From Oenococcus sp. UCMA 16435 (GTDB lineage Bacteria > Bacillota > Bacilli > Lactobacillales > Lactobacillaceae): a stretch of DNA of 64,000 bases. The notes beneath the pieces were generated by a model. It had not been told where the DNA came from, did no database searches, and was given only the letters and a program-made list of their open reading frames with translations. Shown piece after piece: positions 1 to 8,656 of this stretch. Positions within the stretch are counted from its first letter, which is position 1, and each line of letters opens with the position of its first letter. The translations under genes were made by a program, and so were the position numbers. The DNA is taken from NCBI GenBank assembly GCA_004010835.2, contig CP030868.2, positions 992,001-1,056,000 of the forward strand, written 5' to 3'.

Positions 1-1284
1 AAATTCAATAGGACCGTTAACAGAAAAGTCGATGTTTCTTTGCTTTAATTCTTCTACAAATGATTCCAAATAAACTTTGTCGGCAAAACTTTGTATGAAA
101 TCAAGAGACAAAGTCTTATTAACTGCCGACATTTGGATTGTTAAACTCTTCGAACCACTGATATAAGAATGAATGTTATCGATAAATGATTCATAAGCAC
201 CAAGCTTGAACTGTCCAATATAACTCAAAACAAACGTATCTAGAATCAAATCATCGTAGAAGGAAAGCATTTTTTGTTTGGCTAAAAATCCTTTTCGTTT
301 GTCAAGTTGATTGGATAAAGCTGTCATCCGGCTAATTGAGTCTTTCAGCTGTTGTTTCTGTTTGTTTTGTCTAATCGTATTTCGATAATTCTCAACCTGA
401 TCAAGAAAAGGAATTTCATCAAGATGTCGACTGTAAGCTAATTCAATATTGCCGACACAGTTACGAAAAGTATTTTGGCAACTGCTTCCAGCGCGGTCGT
501 CACTGGCCAGATTACAGATTATTTCTTTTTCATTTGGATGAACGTTTTTGATTGCTTTAGACATTAACAAGGCAACAGCGATCGAAGGCGTTGCATGCTT
601 TGATCGTGCCCATCTCACAAAAGAATCTTGATCGATATTTAATTCGTATCTGGTGCTTTTATCAAGATATTTATTAGCTGCCAATTCCGGGAGCCTAAAA
701 GCATCATGTTTAAATACAAGTAATGTCTCGGTTGCTTTTTTCTCCGAAACGAAGGGTTCTTGTAATTCGCCAATTGACATATTTTCAGAAACTAAACCCG
801 AATCATCAATATCAATCGCAGGTTGATATTTTTTTAAGCAATAATAATAAATTAAATTCCTGATAAAGGGCATAATTCCCCGGCCATCACAAAGACCATG
901 ATGATAAGCAACATAAATCTTTTTCTCAAAAAAAGTTATGTCGATTAAATGGTAATTTGTTTCCAAGCTCCCAAGTGATCTTAATCGAGGGGTCTCAGCA
1001 AACTTCATCGGCAGATAATTTGCACTAAGATAAAAATCGCCATCAACTTTAATAAATTTACTGGTCAGATAAGGATATCTGGATAGCGATTGCAAGAATG
1101 CCTTTTCCAATAGATCAGCGTCAACTAAATCATGCATCGATAATTCCATAACCATACTTTCGCTGCCATTTTTACGGTATAAAAAAGATTGTCCCGAACA
1201 AATTTTTTCTAAATGGGGTAATTGCTCTAAATATACCCTGCCGTTTATCGATTTAAAAATATCCTTGTAAGTTTCGATTCCCAT
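1..1284 (-). CDS. Condensation-domain-like acyltransferase (partial, C-terminus off window)
   Basis: I translated this frame from the sequence; it is open from an ATG at 1284 to the left edge (428 codons, no stop). An AAAGGAG Shine-Dalgarno sequence lies 13 bases upstream (1297-1303). The motif HHGLCDG (His128, His129, Asp133) matches the HHxxxDG catalytic signature of the CoA-dependent acyltransferase/NRPS condensation superfamily, which also holds alcohol acetyltransferases and PapA-like enzymes. No adenylation or carrier domain is visible in the part shown, so a stand-alone acyl transfer enzyme is more likely than an NRPS module. The acceptor cannot be told from the sequence. It is divergent from the oxidoreductase at 1549. 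Confidence 0.7.
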   Translation of the reverse strand, partial: MGIETYKDIFKSINGRVYLEQLPHLEKICSGQSFLYRKNGSESMVMELSMHDLVDADLLEKAFLQSLSRYPYLTSKFIKVDGDFYLSANYLPMKFAETPRLRSLGSLETNYHLIDITFFEKKIYVAYHHGLCDGRGIMPFIRNLIYYYCLKKYQPAIDIDDSGLVSENMSIGELQEPFVSEKKATETLLVFKHDAFRLPELAANKYLDKSTRYELNIDQDSFVRWARSKHATPSIAVALLMSKAIKNVHPNEKEIICNLASDDRAGSSCQNTFRNCVGNIELAYSRHLDEIPFLDQVENYRNTIRQNKQKQQLKDSISRMTALSNQLDKRKGFLAKQKMLSFYDDLILDTFVLSYIGQFKLGAYESFIDNIHSYISGSKSLTIQMSAVNKTLSLDFIQSFADKVYLESFVEELKQRNIDFSVNGPIEF

Positions 1285-1548
1285 TTTTATTGATTGCTCC
1301 TTTGATATTTATGGAGCAAAGCATATCCAGTAAATGTTTATAAAAAGTTGTCGAATAGTTAATAAAATGTTAATCGAACCAAGAATTATTTTAAAACGGC
1401 TCAGTTGCTCGTACAGCTAATTTGTTTTATCATATTTTTAAATTATTTATCATTCTTTAAATTTTCGATCTTAGGTGGCTTATTAAAAATAAGTGTTAGA
1501 ATGACCCCATATTATTAAAAAATAGTAAAAATGCTAAGGAGGCTTAAC

Positions 1549-2455
1549 ATGTTTTCTGTCGTGCAAACAAACTTCAACGGAATTGATGGAATAGAGTATC
1601 GGGAGCAAAAACGTCCACAAATCACAGATAATGGTGTAATAGTAAAAATGAAAGTTTTGCCGGTATTACCTTCAGATTTCAAAAAGGAAACCAGTCCCAA
1701 CGCAACTAGTGATAAATCAACAGCATTGCCGCGCATAATCGGTATGGGCGGAGTCGGCCAAGTTGTCGAAGTCGGAAAAAAAACGTGATCAAAATTTATT
1801 AAATAAAAGAGTATTGGTGATGACTCCTACAGGTGCATACAGCCACTATGTTTTGTCAGAAAAACCTGATTTATTATTCCTCTTACCAGCCACAGTCGAC
1901 GATCAAAGTGCAGCTGCTTTATTTGCCGGTCCCGGCATAGCATTAACTTTAAAGAGAGAGATAGATCAAAGCGAGACTAAAAACATTATTATTACAGGCG
2001 CCAATTCAGTCGTTGGATTATATTTGTTACAGATGTTGGACAACAAGCAAAAAAACATCTGGCCGCTTGTCACTCCTGCTAGCAAACAATATTTTCAAAA
2101 ACAATTGCCAAATATCCGAGCTTACACGATCGAAGAACTGCCTAAAATAGAAGCAGATGGATTAATTATAGATATTGCTGGAAGTCAGTTATTGTCAGAA
2201 GCTATTTCGAAACATTTAAAGAGTGCGGAAATTATCTCAATATCTTTGACTGGTTGTGATAAAACGACCGATTTCAAATTTATACATGAAAATTTCGACC
2301 CAAATAACTATCGACATTTTATTGCGCAACTTGAAAAGGGACAATTAAGGGTGCCCATTGATCGCGTTCTTTCAGTTGAAAAGACAAAAGAAGCGCAACA
2401 TTATGTCAAAGAATCACATAGTCGAGGCCGGGTACTGGTCTCGTTTGAAGAATAA
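1549..2455 (+). pseudogene. Quinone-oxidoreductase-like MDR protein, frameshifted
   Basis: Two overlapping reading frames together make one medium-chain dehydrogenase/reductase-like protein of about 300 residues. The first part (ATG 1549, AAGGAGG 11 bases upstream) runs through GMGGVGQVVEVGKK and stops at TGA 1786-1788. The second continues in the +1 frame from about 1776 with RVLVMTPTGAYSHYVL and a Rossmann stretch IIITGANSVVGLYLLQ, ending at 2455. The switch point is a run of eight A; seven would restore one frame. The family (COG0604-like) reduces quinones or enals with NADPH. The upstream ATG at 1531 contains the Shine-Dalgarno sequence and is not the start. It is either a pseudogene, a gene rescued by slippage on A8, or a sequencing error. 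Confidence 0.75.
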
Positions 2456-2638
2456 CTTTTTAAATCCTTATTCTTCCCTTGATTGAGAAAGTATTTTTAC
2501 TTTTCCTATAAAAAAATTAATCATCAGTGAAGATTCTTGCAACAGATAATTATCAGTGGAAAAAATTGCTGCTTGATTAAATATTTTTTGGCTAAAACGT
2601 ACAATTTATTTTATAAATAAACTGATACCAAAATAAGC

Positions 2639-3214
2639 TTACTGCCACATTTCAATTATTGCGTAGAATAGTAAAGCCACTAAAATAACATTCGATAAAA
2701 AGTTGTATTTATTAAACCATTTTTTGAAATCATGTCCCTAATAAGGCCCACAACAGGTTACCTACTGATGTGATTAAGCACATAACAATCCCCAAAAAGA
2801 TAATGATGGTTGTTTGTTGGCTAAACATCGGCAGCAAAAATGAAATATAGCCAATTAAAAAATAAAGAATAACTTTAATATTGGTCATATTTAGTACCAT
2901 GCCCGCCAAAAAAGGTTACCAGTTTCCTACCCTTCCCGTGATCTGTTACCAGAATTAAACAGAAAAAAAACTAAATAAGCTAAATAGATTGAACCAAGGT
3001 TTTTAAGGCCAATAAAGCAATCGGAGAAACAGTTTTTAAACGATCTGTAAACAAAAATGCCAGTGAATCTAGAATAAAAAAACTAAATAAACAAGCCACT
3101 TAGAAAAGAGATGATTTTTTTAAAACCGTGGAGACGACTTTCTTGTAGAGCCATCAAATTATTAGGGCCAGGCGTAATTACCATAATAATGCTATAAGAA
3201 AAAAATCCAAACAT
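2639..3214 (-). pseudogene. LysE-family exporter remnant
   Basis: Starting at ATG 3214 (AGGAGG at 3220-3225) the minus strand reads MFGFFSYSIIMVITPGPNN, the N-terminal TPGPNN signature of LysE/RhtB amino-acid exporters. The frame is then lost; further pieces, including a hydrophobic end LVALLFYAIIEMWQ with stop at 2639, appear in other frames. The full span of 576 bases fits the usual length of about 200 residues. Several indels and stops separate the pieces, so the gene is long dead. The region 2456-2638 before it holds nothing I recognise. Confidence 0.7.
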
Positions 3215-3379
3215 TCATCCCTCCTATGCAATTATTCTATCTTCATAACAATAAAAATATTTAGAAATTTGTTATTCGCTTTCATTTATTTTACAATCTA
3301 ATCACTTTAAAGCTCCAAAAGGCAGCAACGAACAGTATCTTTACAAAAAACAGAATTACATTTTATCAAAAAAAAGGGG

Positions 3380-3562
3380 GTGCTGGATTATTTAAAAGGA
3401 GATCAAACGATTGTAGAGCAAAGCACAAAAGAAAGCATGGATGTTTTTCAGGTCCTAAATTCTCCAAAGCTTGGCGAGTTATATAACTGCCGTTGGCAAG
3501 AATTTTTAAACAAACAAAACCTGAATGAAAATCGATTTCCTTTTATTAATATTGGAACTTAA
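3380..3562 (+). CDS. Short unrecognised ORF, probably a remnant
   Basis: A 60-residue frame opens at GTG 3380 behind an A8G5 run and ends at 3562. The frame is open further upstream to about 3261 without an ATG, so it may be the tail of a decayed gene whose start is lost. The protein is soluble and mixed in charge, and I recognise no domain. It lies between a dead LysE gene and a MerR regulator. No convincing Shine-Dalgarno sequence exists apart from the G-run. Confidence 0.2.
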   Translation: MLDYLKGDQTIVEQSTKESMDVFQVLNSPKLGELYNCRWQEFLNKQNLNENRFPFINIGT

Positions 3563-3595
3563 ATTAACGGTTGGTTTCTGTATTTTTTTGTAATT

Positions 3596-4045
3596 TTATT
3601 TTTTATTACCAATTAAATTATTGTCAGGAAAACGATCGCGATATTTTTCTTTAATTGTTTGAGGATTCCACTTATCAACAGTTTGACCGTTTAGAACCTT
3701 ACGATACCAACCAATTTTTTGGTCAATTACCTGCTGTTGCTCTTCTAAATTATGTTGCTGCCGATCCAAAGATTTTTTGACATCTAATAACATTTGATAA
3801 CGTTCGGGTACTGAGGTATCACCTTCCCTGGCAATTTCGACATAGTGTCGAACAGCTTTTAAAGGCATACCTGTTTTGCTTAAAATATCAACCAGATAAA
3901 CCCAATTCAAATCCCATTCGTTAAAACAACGCTGATTATTTTGATCGCGACTAATTGTTGGATATAATCCAAATTTAGCATAATAGCGTAATTTAGTAGC
4001 TGGAATTTTCAATATCTCAGAAACCTGTTTAATCGTGTATAACAT
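3596..4045 (-). CDS. MerR-family transcriptional regulator
   Basis: This 149-residue protein begins with the MerR winged-helix pattern YTIKQVSEILKIPATKLRYY (residues 3-22), followed by the wing and a C-terminal helix rich in Q, E and L (about residues 90-130) that fits the antiparallel coiled-coil dimer of the family. There is no cysteine cluster, so it is a small-molecule rather than a metal sensor. It is divergent from the short-chain dehydrogenase at 4130; a 15-bp palindrome sits between the two genes. By family precedent it should activate the dehydrogenase gene by untwisting a promoter with an overlong spacer. Confidence 0.88.
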   Translation of the reverse strand: MLYTIKQVSEILKIPATKLRYYAKFGLYPTISRDQNNQRCFNEWDLNWVYLVDILSKTGMPLKAVRHYVEIAREGDTSVPERYQMLLDVKKSLDRQQHNLEEQQQVIDQKIGWYRKVLNGQTVDKWNPQTIKEKYRDRFPDNNLIGNKK

Positions 4046-4058
4046 TCGCCGACTTCCC

Positions 4059-4089
4059 TTGCTTGATAGTTACTATCAGGTAGTATGAT
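4059..4089 (+). promoter_or_regulatory. MerR-type promoter/operator
   Basis: The 15-bp perfect palindrome TGATAGTTACTATCA (4064-4078) sits between a possible -35 (TTGCTT, 4059-4064) and a -10 (TATGAT, 4084-4089). The spacer is 19 bp, the abnormal length that MerR regulators correct. It lies 41 bp before the dehydrogenase start and 19 bp before the merR start, so it can serve both. Confidence 0.6.
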
Positions 4090-4129
4090 ACTTTTTAGAA
4101 ACAAAGACAAATTAAAGGAGGACATACTT

Positions 4130-4975
4130 ATGTCAAAAAAAGTTTGGTTTATAACTGGCGCTTCCAGAGGATTAGGCAAGGCATTAGCGGTAGAATTACT
4201 CTCGCAAAATTATTGTGTCGTAATGACTGCCCGCAAAAGTACCAGTCTAAAAGAATTCTCAAATAATGAAAATGTCCTGCTCTTGGACTTAGATGTGACT
4301 AACCAGCAACAGGTTCGTCAGGCTGTAAAAAAGACCATTGACAAATTTGGTCGAATTGATTATTTAGTTAACAATGCTGGATATGGTTTGTTCGGTTCTA
4401 TCGAAGAAACCAACGAAGCCGATGCACGGGCATTGTTTGAAACGGATTTTTGGGGGCTTAGCGATCTGACCCGTGTTGTTTTACCTGTTATGCGCAAACA
4501 AAAAAGCGGACATTTTATCAACGTTTCTTCAATTGGCGGTTTAACAACATTTCCGGCCTTTGGTTATTATCATGCAGTTAAATTTGCAGTAGAAGGATTT
4601 AGCCAGTCTCTCGCGCAACAAGTAAATCCGCTAGGAATTAAGGTAACCTTAGTTGAACCCGGCGCTTTTCGTACTGATTGGGCAGGCAATTCAGCAGTTA
4701 AAGAAAGTGTTAAAATCAACGACTATCAAAATACTGTCGGTGCCAATATTGCCGCTTCAACAAGAACTGTCGATAGCAAACCAGGGAATCCAGCATTGGC
4801 GGCTAAGGCAATAGTCAAAGCTGTTACAGCGGATCCTTCCCCACTGCATTTAGTTTTGGGCAATGATGCACTTGCCAACGCACATACACAAATCGATCAA
4901 GAATTAGAAGACCTGGATACTTGGAAAGATCTTTCTCAACATACTGATTTTGGCAGTGAGCCCTTTTGGAAGTAA
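4130..4975 (+). CDS. Short-chain dehydrogenase/reductase (classical SDR)
   Basis: The start is ATG 4130, nine bases after AAAGGAGG; an in-frame ATG at 4085 would place the operator inside the gene and is rejected. The 281-residue protein has the cofactor loop TGASRGLG (from residue 9), NNAG after the fourth strand, and the YxxxK pair in YYHAVKF. The Arg in the loop suggests NADPH. The length (longer than the usual 250) and the C-terminus resemble SDRs annotated as oxidoreductases of unknown substrate. It is probably induced through the neighbouring MerR protein. Confidence 0.85.
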   Translation: MSKKVWFITGASRGLGKALAVELLSQNYCVVMTARKSTSLKEFSNNENVLLLDLDVTNQQQVRQAVKKTIDKFGRIDYLVNNAGYGLFGSIEETNEADARALFETDFWGLSDLTRVVLPVMRKQKSGHFINVSSIGGLTTFPAFGYYHAVKFAVEGFSQSLAQQVNPLGIKVTLVEPGAFRTDWAGNSAVKESVKINDYQNTVGANIAASTRTVDSKPGNPALAAKAIVKAVTADPSPLHLVLGNDALANAHTQIDQELEDLDTWKDLSQHTDFGSEPFWK

Positions 4976-5052
4976 ATAACTTTAAGTTTAATATTTTTCA
5001 TTATTAGACAGCCATCATTAATCCAATTGATAATTACATGAAAAATAAATAA

Positions 5053-5090
5053 AAAGATCCGTTCTGATTTCATTGTCAGAACGGATCTTT
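5053..5090. terminator. Bidirectional intrinsic terminator
   Basis: A 15-bp perfect stem (AAAGATCCGTTCTGA, 5053-5067, with its complement at 5076-5090) and an 8-base loop lie between two convergent dehydrogenase genes. A and T tracts flank both sides, so it can end both transcripts. Confidence 0.9.
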
Positions 5091-5092
5091 TA

Positions 5093-5986
5093 TTATTGTT
5101 TCGTATCATTAACCAAATCAACGAGACCAATTCGCTTAAGAAAATCAGCTCGATTAATATCAGCTAAATCAGACACTTTTTTAGAACCATCATCTGCAGG
5201 ATCAACATGAACCCGGTATGGGCGTTGACCAACCGGAGCCTGAACGATTTTAACAATCGCATCGGCGACCAGCTGAGCTGAAGCATCGCTAGGAGCTAGT
5301 TCAGCTAGTTTTTCGCTTACCTGATTCATTAAATCAGGATATTTGCTTTCATATTCGGATTCGATTTTTTGATCATCTGGATGACCAGCATGTTGGAAAT
5401 GATTGGTACCAGAAGTGAATGATCCAGGAACAACAATGGACGTTTCCACCCCAAAGCGCACTAATTCAGCAGCATAGGAAACAGCCAGAGCATCCATACC
5501 GGCTTTCGCAGCAAAATACGGTGCAAGATAAGGTGGAGTTCCGCCTTTAACACTCGAGCTTGAAACCCATAGGACTAATCCATGCTGCTGTTTTCTTAAA
5601 AGAGGCAGTACTGCGCGATTAACACGCTGTGTTGACAAAACATTCACATCATAAAGCGCCGCCAACTGTTCTGGAGTAAAAGCCTCAGCCGGACCAACTA
5701 CCATATGCCCGGCGTTATGAATCACGACATCAATATGTTCTTGCTCGGCAATAATAGTTTTGACTGCCTGGTTAACGGAATCCTCATGATTAACGTCCAA
5801 CTCGATTGGCCTAAGATCAACTTTGTTGTTTTCGGAAAATTCCTGAGCTGCAGAAACTTTTGCTTTGTTACGGCCATTGGTCTCCCGCATGCCGGCGTAG
5901 ACTATATGTCCGGCTAAGGCCAAGCTACGAGCACTAAGGGCTCCAAAACCGCTTGAAGCGCCAGTAATGACAATAGTTTGTTTCAT
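5093..5986 (-). CDS. Short-chain dehydrogenase/reductase
   Basis: This 297-residue SDR has TGASSGFG near the N-terminus (residues 8-15), HNAG in place of NNAG, a serine-rich active-site strand and YFAAKAG with the catalytic Tyr and Lys. Members of this subgroup are usually called oxidoreductases of unknown substrate. It is the last gene of a minus-strand set with a TetR regulator, an unknown protein and another SDR, and ends at a strong terminator. It starts 16 bases after the TetR stop, consistent with an operon. Confidence 0.85.
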   Translation of the reverse strand: MKQTIVITGASSGFGALSARSLALAGHIVYAGMRETNGRNKAKVSAAQEFSENNKVDLRPIELDVNHEDSVNQAVKTIIAEQEHIDVVIHNAGHMVVGPAEAFTPEQLAALYDVNVLSTQRVNRAVLPLLRKQQHGLVLWVSSSSVKGGTPPYLAPYFAAKAGMDALAVSYAAELVRFGVETSIVVPGSFTSGTNHFQHAGHPDDQKIESEYESKYPDLMNQVSEKLAELAPSDASAQLVADAIVKIVQAPVGQRPYRVHVDPADDGSKKVSDLADINRADFLKRIGLVDLVNDTKQ

Positions 5987-6001
5987 ATTAATAATTCCTT
6001 T

Positions 6002-6586
6002 CTAATTTTCCCATTTTTTAATTGCTGGACTGATTAATTGCCACATATTTTCTTGCCTAATATTTATTTTCGGATTTGACCAATGTTCTTTATAACGTGG
6101 GTCGTAAAAGAAAGTAAAAGCATCCAAGACAGCTTGGGAAATTGCCAAATCATTTTCATTTGGCTGTTTTATTTTAAAGATTGATAATATTTGTATCTGT
6201 AATACCTGCAAATGCTGAGCTTCGAGTTCCGGATGAGTCCTAACCATGTCCGTATATAAACTGAATAAGGCTGAGTGCTGTTGATAGGTTACTTGTTTTG
6301 CTTTTGTTAAAGCCGTTAACCAAACATGGAGCTGATCAACAGGATTTGCAGCGGGACTGGTTGCTATTTTATTTAAGTCATTTTCTGTTGTTATTAACCA
6401 GTGTTTAGCAAGAGAAAACCAGAGATCATCTTTATTTTTAAAATGTCGATATAAAGCAACGTGAGTTATGCCCAATTCTTTAGCAATTTCGGTTAACGAT
6501 ATTTTGACGGTATTTTTTTCAAATAATATCTTCTGTGCTGTCGCCAATATTTCATCCTTACGCTGTATTTCGGCTTGATTGGCCAT
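6002..6586 (-). CDS. TetR/AcrR-family regulator
   Basis: The 194-residue protein has an N-terminal HTH, TEIAKELGITHVALYRHF (about residues 31-48), typical of TetR repressors, then an all-helical ligand domain. It lies two bases after the unknown gene at 6589 inside the same operon, and the first promoter of that operon (about 7750) carries repeated GTAAC palindromes. Autorepression of the operon, relieved by a small electrophile or similar ligand, is the likely arrangement; the ligand is not predictable. Confidence 0.88.
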   Translation of the reverse strand: MANQAEIQRKDEILATAQKILFEKNTVKISLTEIAKELGITHVALYRHFKNKDDLWFSLAKHWLITTENDLNKIATSPAANPVDQLHVWLTALTKAKQVTYQQHSALFSLYTDMVRTHPELEAQHLQVLQIQILSIFKIKQPNENDLAISQAVLDAFTFFYDPRYKEHWSNPKINIRQENMWQLISPAIKKWEN

Positions 6587-6588
6587 GA

Positions 6589-6975
6589 TTAATCACCAAC
6601 CCTGGTTAAAGTAACCGTTAAATTATTAGGTTTGCTTTCGTGAACCGCTTGGATACCATGAGCCGTTGCAGTCACTGTCTGGCGGTCACGCACGGCCTTT
6701 TGATAGGCATTAAAAAATTTTATCGAAGACCAGCCCATGCCTTGTTCAAAACCCTCAAAAACTTCGTCCCAAGCTTGATTACCATCTTCAGAACAATGAA
6801 TCGTAATGATCGTAACCTGTTGATTTCTGACCATCATTGTAATCTTGATAGGACGATGATCAACTAATACATTTTCACCGTCTTGTGGCGTCTTAGATGG
6901 TAATTGATAATTTTTTGAGACCAATTGATTATAGTTTTTCTGAATTTTTTGGTAATCTGCAATTGGGTTTTCCAT
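6589..6975 (-). CDS. Conserved-looking protein of unknown function
   Basis: The protein has 128 residues, no signal peptide and no membrane segment. I do not recognise it. Notable features are an alternating strand-rich middle (KITMMVRNQQVTIITIHC) and a C-terminal LTVTLTRVG strand, suggesting a small alpha/beta fold. It is preceded by AAGGAG and packed between an SDR (14 bases) and a TetR gene (2 bases), so it is translated as part of that operon and may take part in the same reaction or sensing. Confidence 0.6.
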   Translation of the reverse strand: MENPIADYQKIQKNYNQLVSKNYQLPSKTPQDGENVLVDHRPIKITMMVRNQQVTIITIHCSEDGNQAWDEVFEGFEQGMGWSSIKFFNAYQKAVRDRQTVTATAHGIQAVHESKPNNLTVTLTRVGD

Positions 6976-6989
6976 TTTTAAATATCTCC

Positions 6990-7718
6990 TTAAATAAATC
7001 CACCGTTAACACGTAAAGTCTGGCCATTTATCCATTTAGCTTCAGGTGAAACAAGCCAATTAACAACTTCAGCAATATCGTCGGGCTTTCCCAAACGATT
7101 AAAGGCATTTAATGAGGCTAGCTGATCAATTTGTGTTTGTGATTTACCATTTAAGAATAGATCAGTACCGGTTGGTCCTGGAGCGATAGCATTAATATTA
7201 ATCTGTTTAGGACCAAATTCTTTTGCCAATTGCCTTGTGAATTGTTCAACAGCACCTTTGGTCCCGGCATAAACACTATAAGTCGGAAACATTTGTCCAT
7301 TGACAGAAGTTGAAATGTTAACAATCGCACCATTATTAGCTAATTTATTAAAAGCATTTTGCAACATAAAATAGGTGCCTTTAACGTTAACCTGAAATTG
7401 ACGATCAAAAATTTCTTCAGTGACTTCATTAATCGGCTGCGTAATCATTAATCCGGCGTTATTAACCAAGACATTAACTTCACCAAATTTTTCAATCGCC
7501 TGATCAAATAGTTTAGCAGTATCGGTAACGTTACCGACATTAGCTTGTACAGCTAAAGCCTTTTGACCTAATTTTTCAATTTCTTTAACTACTTCGTTAG
7601 CGGAATCACTATTTGAATTATAGTTAACCACTACATTAAAACCAGTTTGAGCTAATTTTAAAGCAATTTCACGGCCAATACCACGAGATGCCCCTGTTAC
7701 AATTGCAGTTTTAGTCAT
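6990..7718 (-). CDS. SDR, 3-oxoacyl-ACP reductase (FabG)-like
   Basis: The 242-residue protein has TGASRGIG (residues 8-15), NNAG, and the catalytic YAGTKGA, plus the C-terminal VNGGF typical of FabG-type SDRs. Size and motifs fit a tetrameric NADPH-dependent ketone/aldehyde reductase. Its place as first gene of a TetR-regulated operon argues for a detoxification or secondary role rather than fatty-acid synthesis. The Shine-Dalgarno sequence AAGGAG lies 9 bases before ATG 7718. Confidence 0.87.
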   Translation of the reverse strand: MTKTAIVTGASRGIGREIALKLAQTGFNVVVNYNSNSDSANEVVKEIEKLGQKALAVQANVGNVTDTAKLFDQAIEKFGEVNVLVNNAGLMITQPINEVTEEIFDRQFQVNVKGTYFMLQNAFNKLANNGAIVNISTSVNGQMFPTYSVYAGTKGAVEQFTRQLAKEFGPKQININAIAPGPTGTDLFLNGKSQTQIDQLASLNAFNRLGKPDDIAEVVNWLVSPEAKWINGQTLRVNGGFI

Positions 7719-7753
7719 AATATTTTTCTCCTTTGGTTACATAATTTTTATCT

Positions 7754-7817
7754 TTGTAACTAGTTACACTGAGTAGTATAATACATGTAGTTACAAAGTC
7801 AATATAAATGTAACTAT
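7754..7817. promoter_or_regulatory. Divergent promoter with three GTAAC-type operator boxes
   Basis: A perfect 14-bp palindrome TGTAACTAGTTACA (7755-7768) is followed by the related sites TGTAGTTACA (7786-7795) and ATGTAACTA (7808-7816). For the rightward gene there is a good sigma-A promoter: TTGTAA (7754-7759), a 17-bp spacer, TATAAT (7777-7782); its -35 lies inside the palindrome. This is the expected architecture for repression by the TetR protein encoded at 6002-6586. Confidence 0.7.
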
Positions 7818-7840
7818 TTCTTATTTTTAGGAGGTTTGAT

Positions 7841-8470
7841 ATGAAAATCGGATTCATTGGTAGCGGCAAAGTTGGCCAAAGTCTGGCCAGTTTAATGGCG
7901 GACGCTGGTCACACAATTGTCTTATCTAATCGACATGGCGGCAGTAAGTTACAAGAAATAATTGATAATTTAGATAAACAAAATATTCAAGCTGGGGATA
8001 TTTCCACTGCTGCCAGCCAAGAGTTGGTGATTTTGGCCATTCCATTCAGCACACTAGAGGAATTAGACCAACAATTATTAAAAAACAAATTGGTTATCTA
8101 TGCGACTAATTATTTTCCTCAACGCGATGGTGAATTAGCTAAGTTCATCAATCATCAAATTGCGACATCGCAATTTGTAGCTGATTATTTTCAAGGCAGC
8201 CGGGTTGTTAAAGCATTTAATAGTTTTGGGGTTATTGACCTTCCAAAATTGGCAAAGAAAAATGGGAGTTCCGATCGAATTGCTTTACCGATTGCAGGTG
8301 ACAGCGCAGACAAAAAAATCGTCGCAACTTTGATTAACGAAATAGGATTTGATTCCTATGATGCCGGCAATCTTGCCGATAGTTTTAAGATTCAAGCTGA
8401 TTCGAATATTTTTGGTTTTGAAGGAAACCGTGAAGCCTTACAAAAATTGATCAACAGCCAACACGATTAG
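7841..8470 (+). CDS. NADP-dependent F420-reductase-like oxidoreductase
   Basis: The 209-residue protein starts with the Rossmann loop GFIGSGKVGQSLA (GxGxxG) and has SNRHGG at the end of the second strand, where Arg would bind the 2'-phosphate of NADPH. The order of elements matches the NADP-oxidoreductase/F420-dependent family (COG2085). Lactic acid bacteria do not make F420, so the partner is probably another substrate. It is read divergently from the TetR-regulated SDR operon and shares its operator region. AGGAGG lies 8 bases before the ATG. Confidence 0.82.
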   Translation: MKIGFIGSGKVGQSLASLMADAGHTIVLSNRHGGSKLQEIIDNLDKQNIQAGDISTAASQELVILAIPFSTLEELDQQLLKNKLVIYATNYFPQRDGELAKFINHQIATSQFVADYFQGSRVVKAFNSFGVIDLPKLAKKNGSSDRIALPIAGDSADKKIVATLINEIGFDSYDAGNLADSFKIQADSNIFGFEGNREALQKLINSQHD

Positions 8471-8570
8471 CAACAAGCTATTTCTTCCACTAAAGACATT
8501 TTGCTTTTGTCCATTTTTTTGGTAATAGTTGATAAGATCATAATGTATTAGTAAATGAATAGATAATTAA

Positions 8571-8614
8571 AAATTCCAACGATATTTGTTTTATACACAA
8601 TATCGTTGGAATTT
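8571..8614. terminator. Bidirectional intrinsic terminator
   Basis: A 16-bp perfect stem (AAATTCCAACGATATT at 8571-8586, complement at 8599-8614) with a 12-base loop and flanking T/A tracts separates the convergent reductase and sucrose phosphorylase genes. Confidence 0.9.
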
Positions 8615-8656
8615 TTTGAATTTAATTATTTTAAAGACAAAAGAAAATCGGGAGCA

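Noticed and set aside
1531..1548. Upstream ATG for the MDR gene
   Set aside because: The Shine-Dalgarno sequence AAGGAGG lies inside this extension, so the start is 1549.
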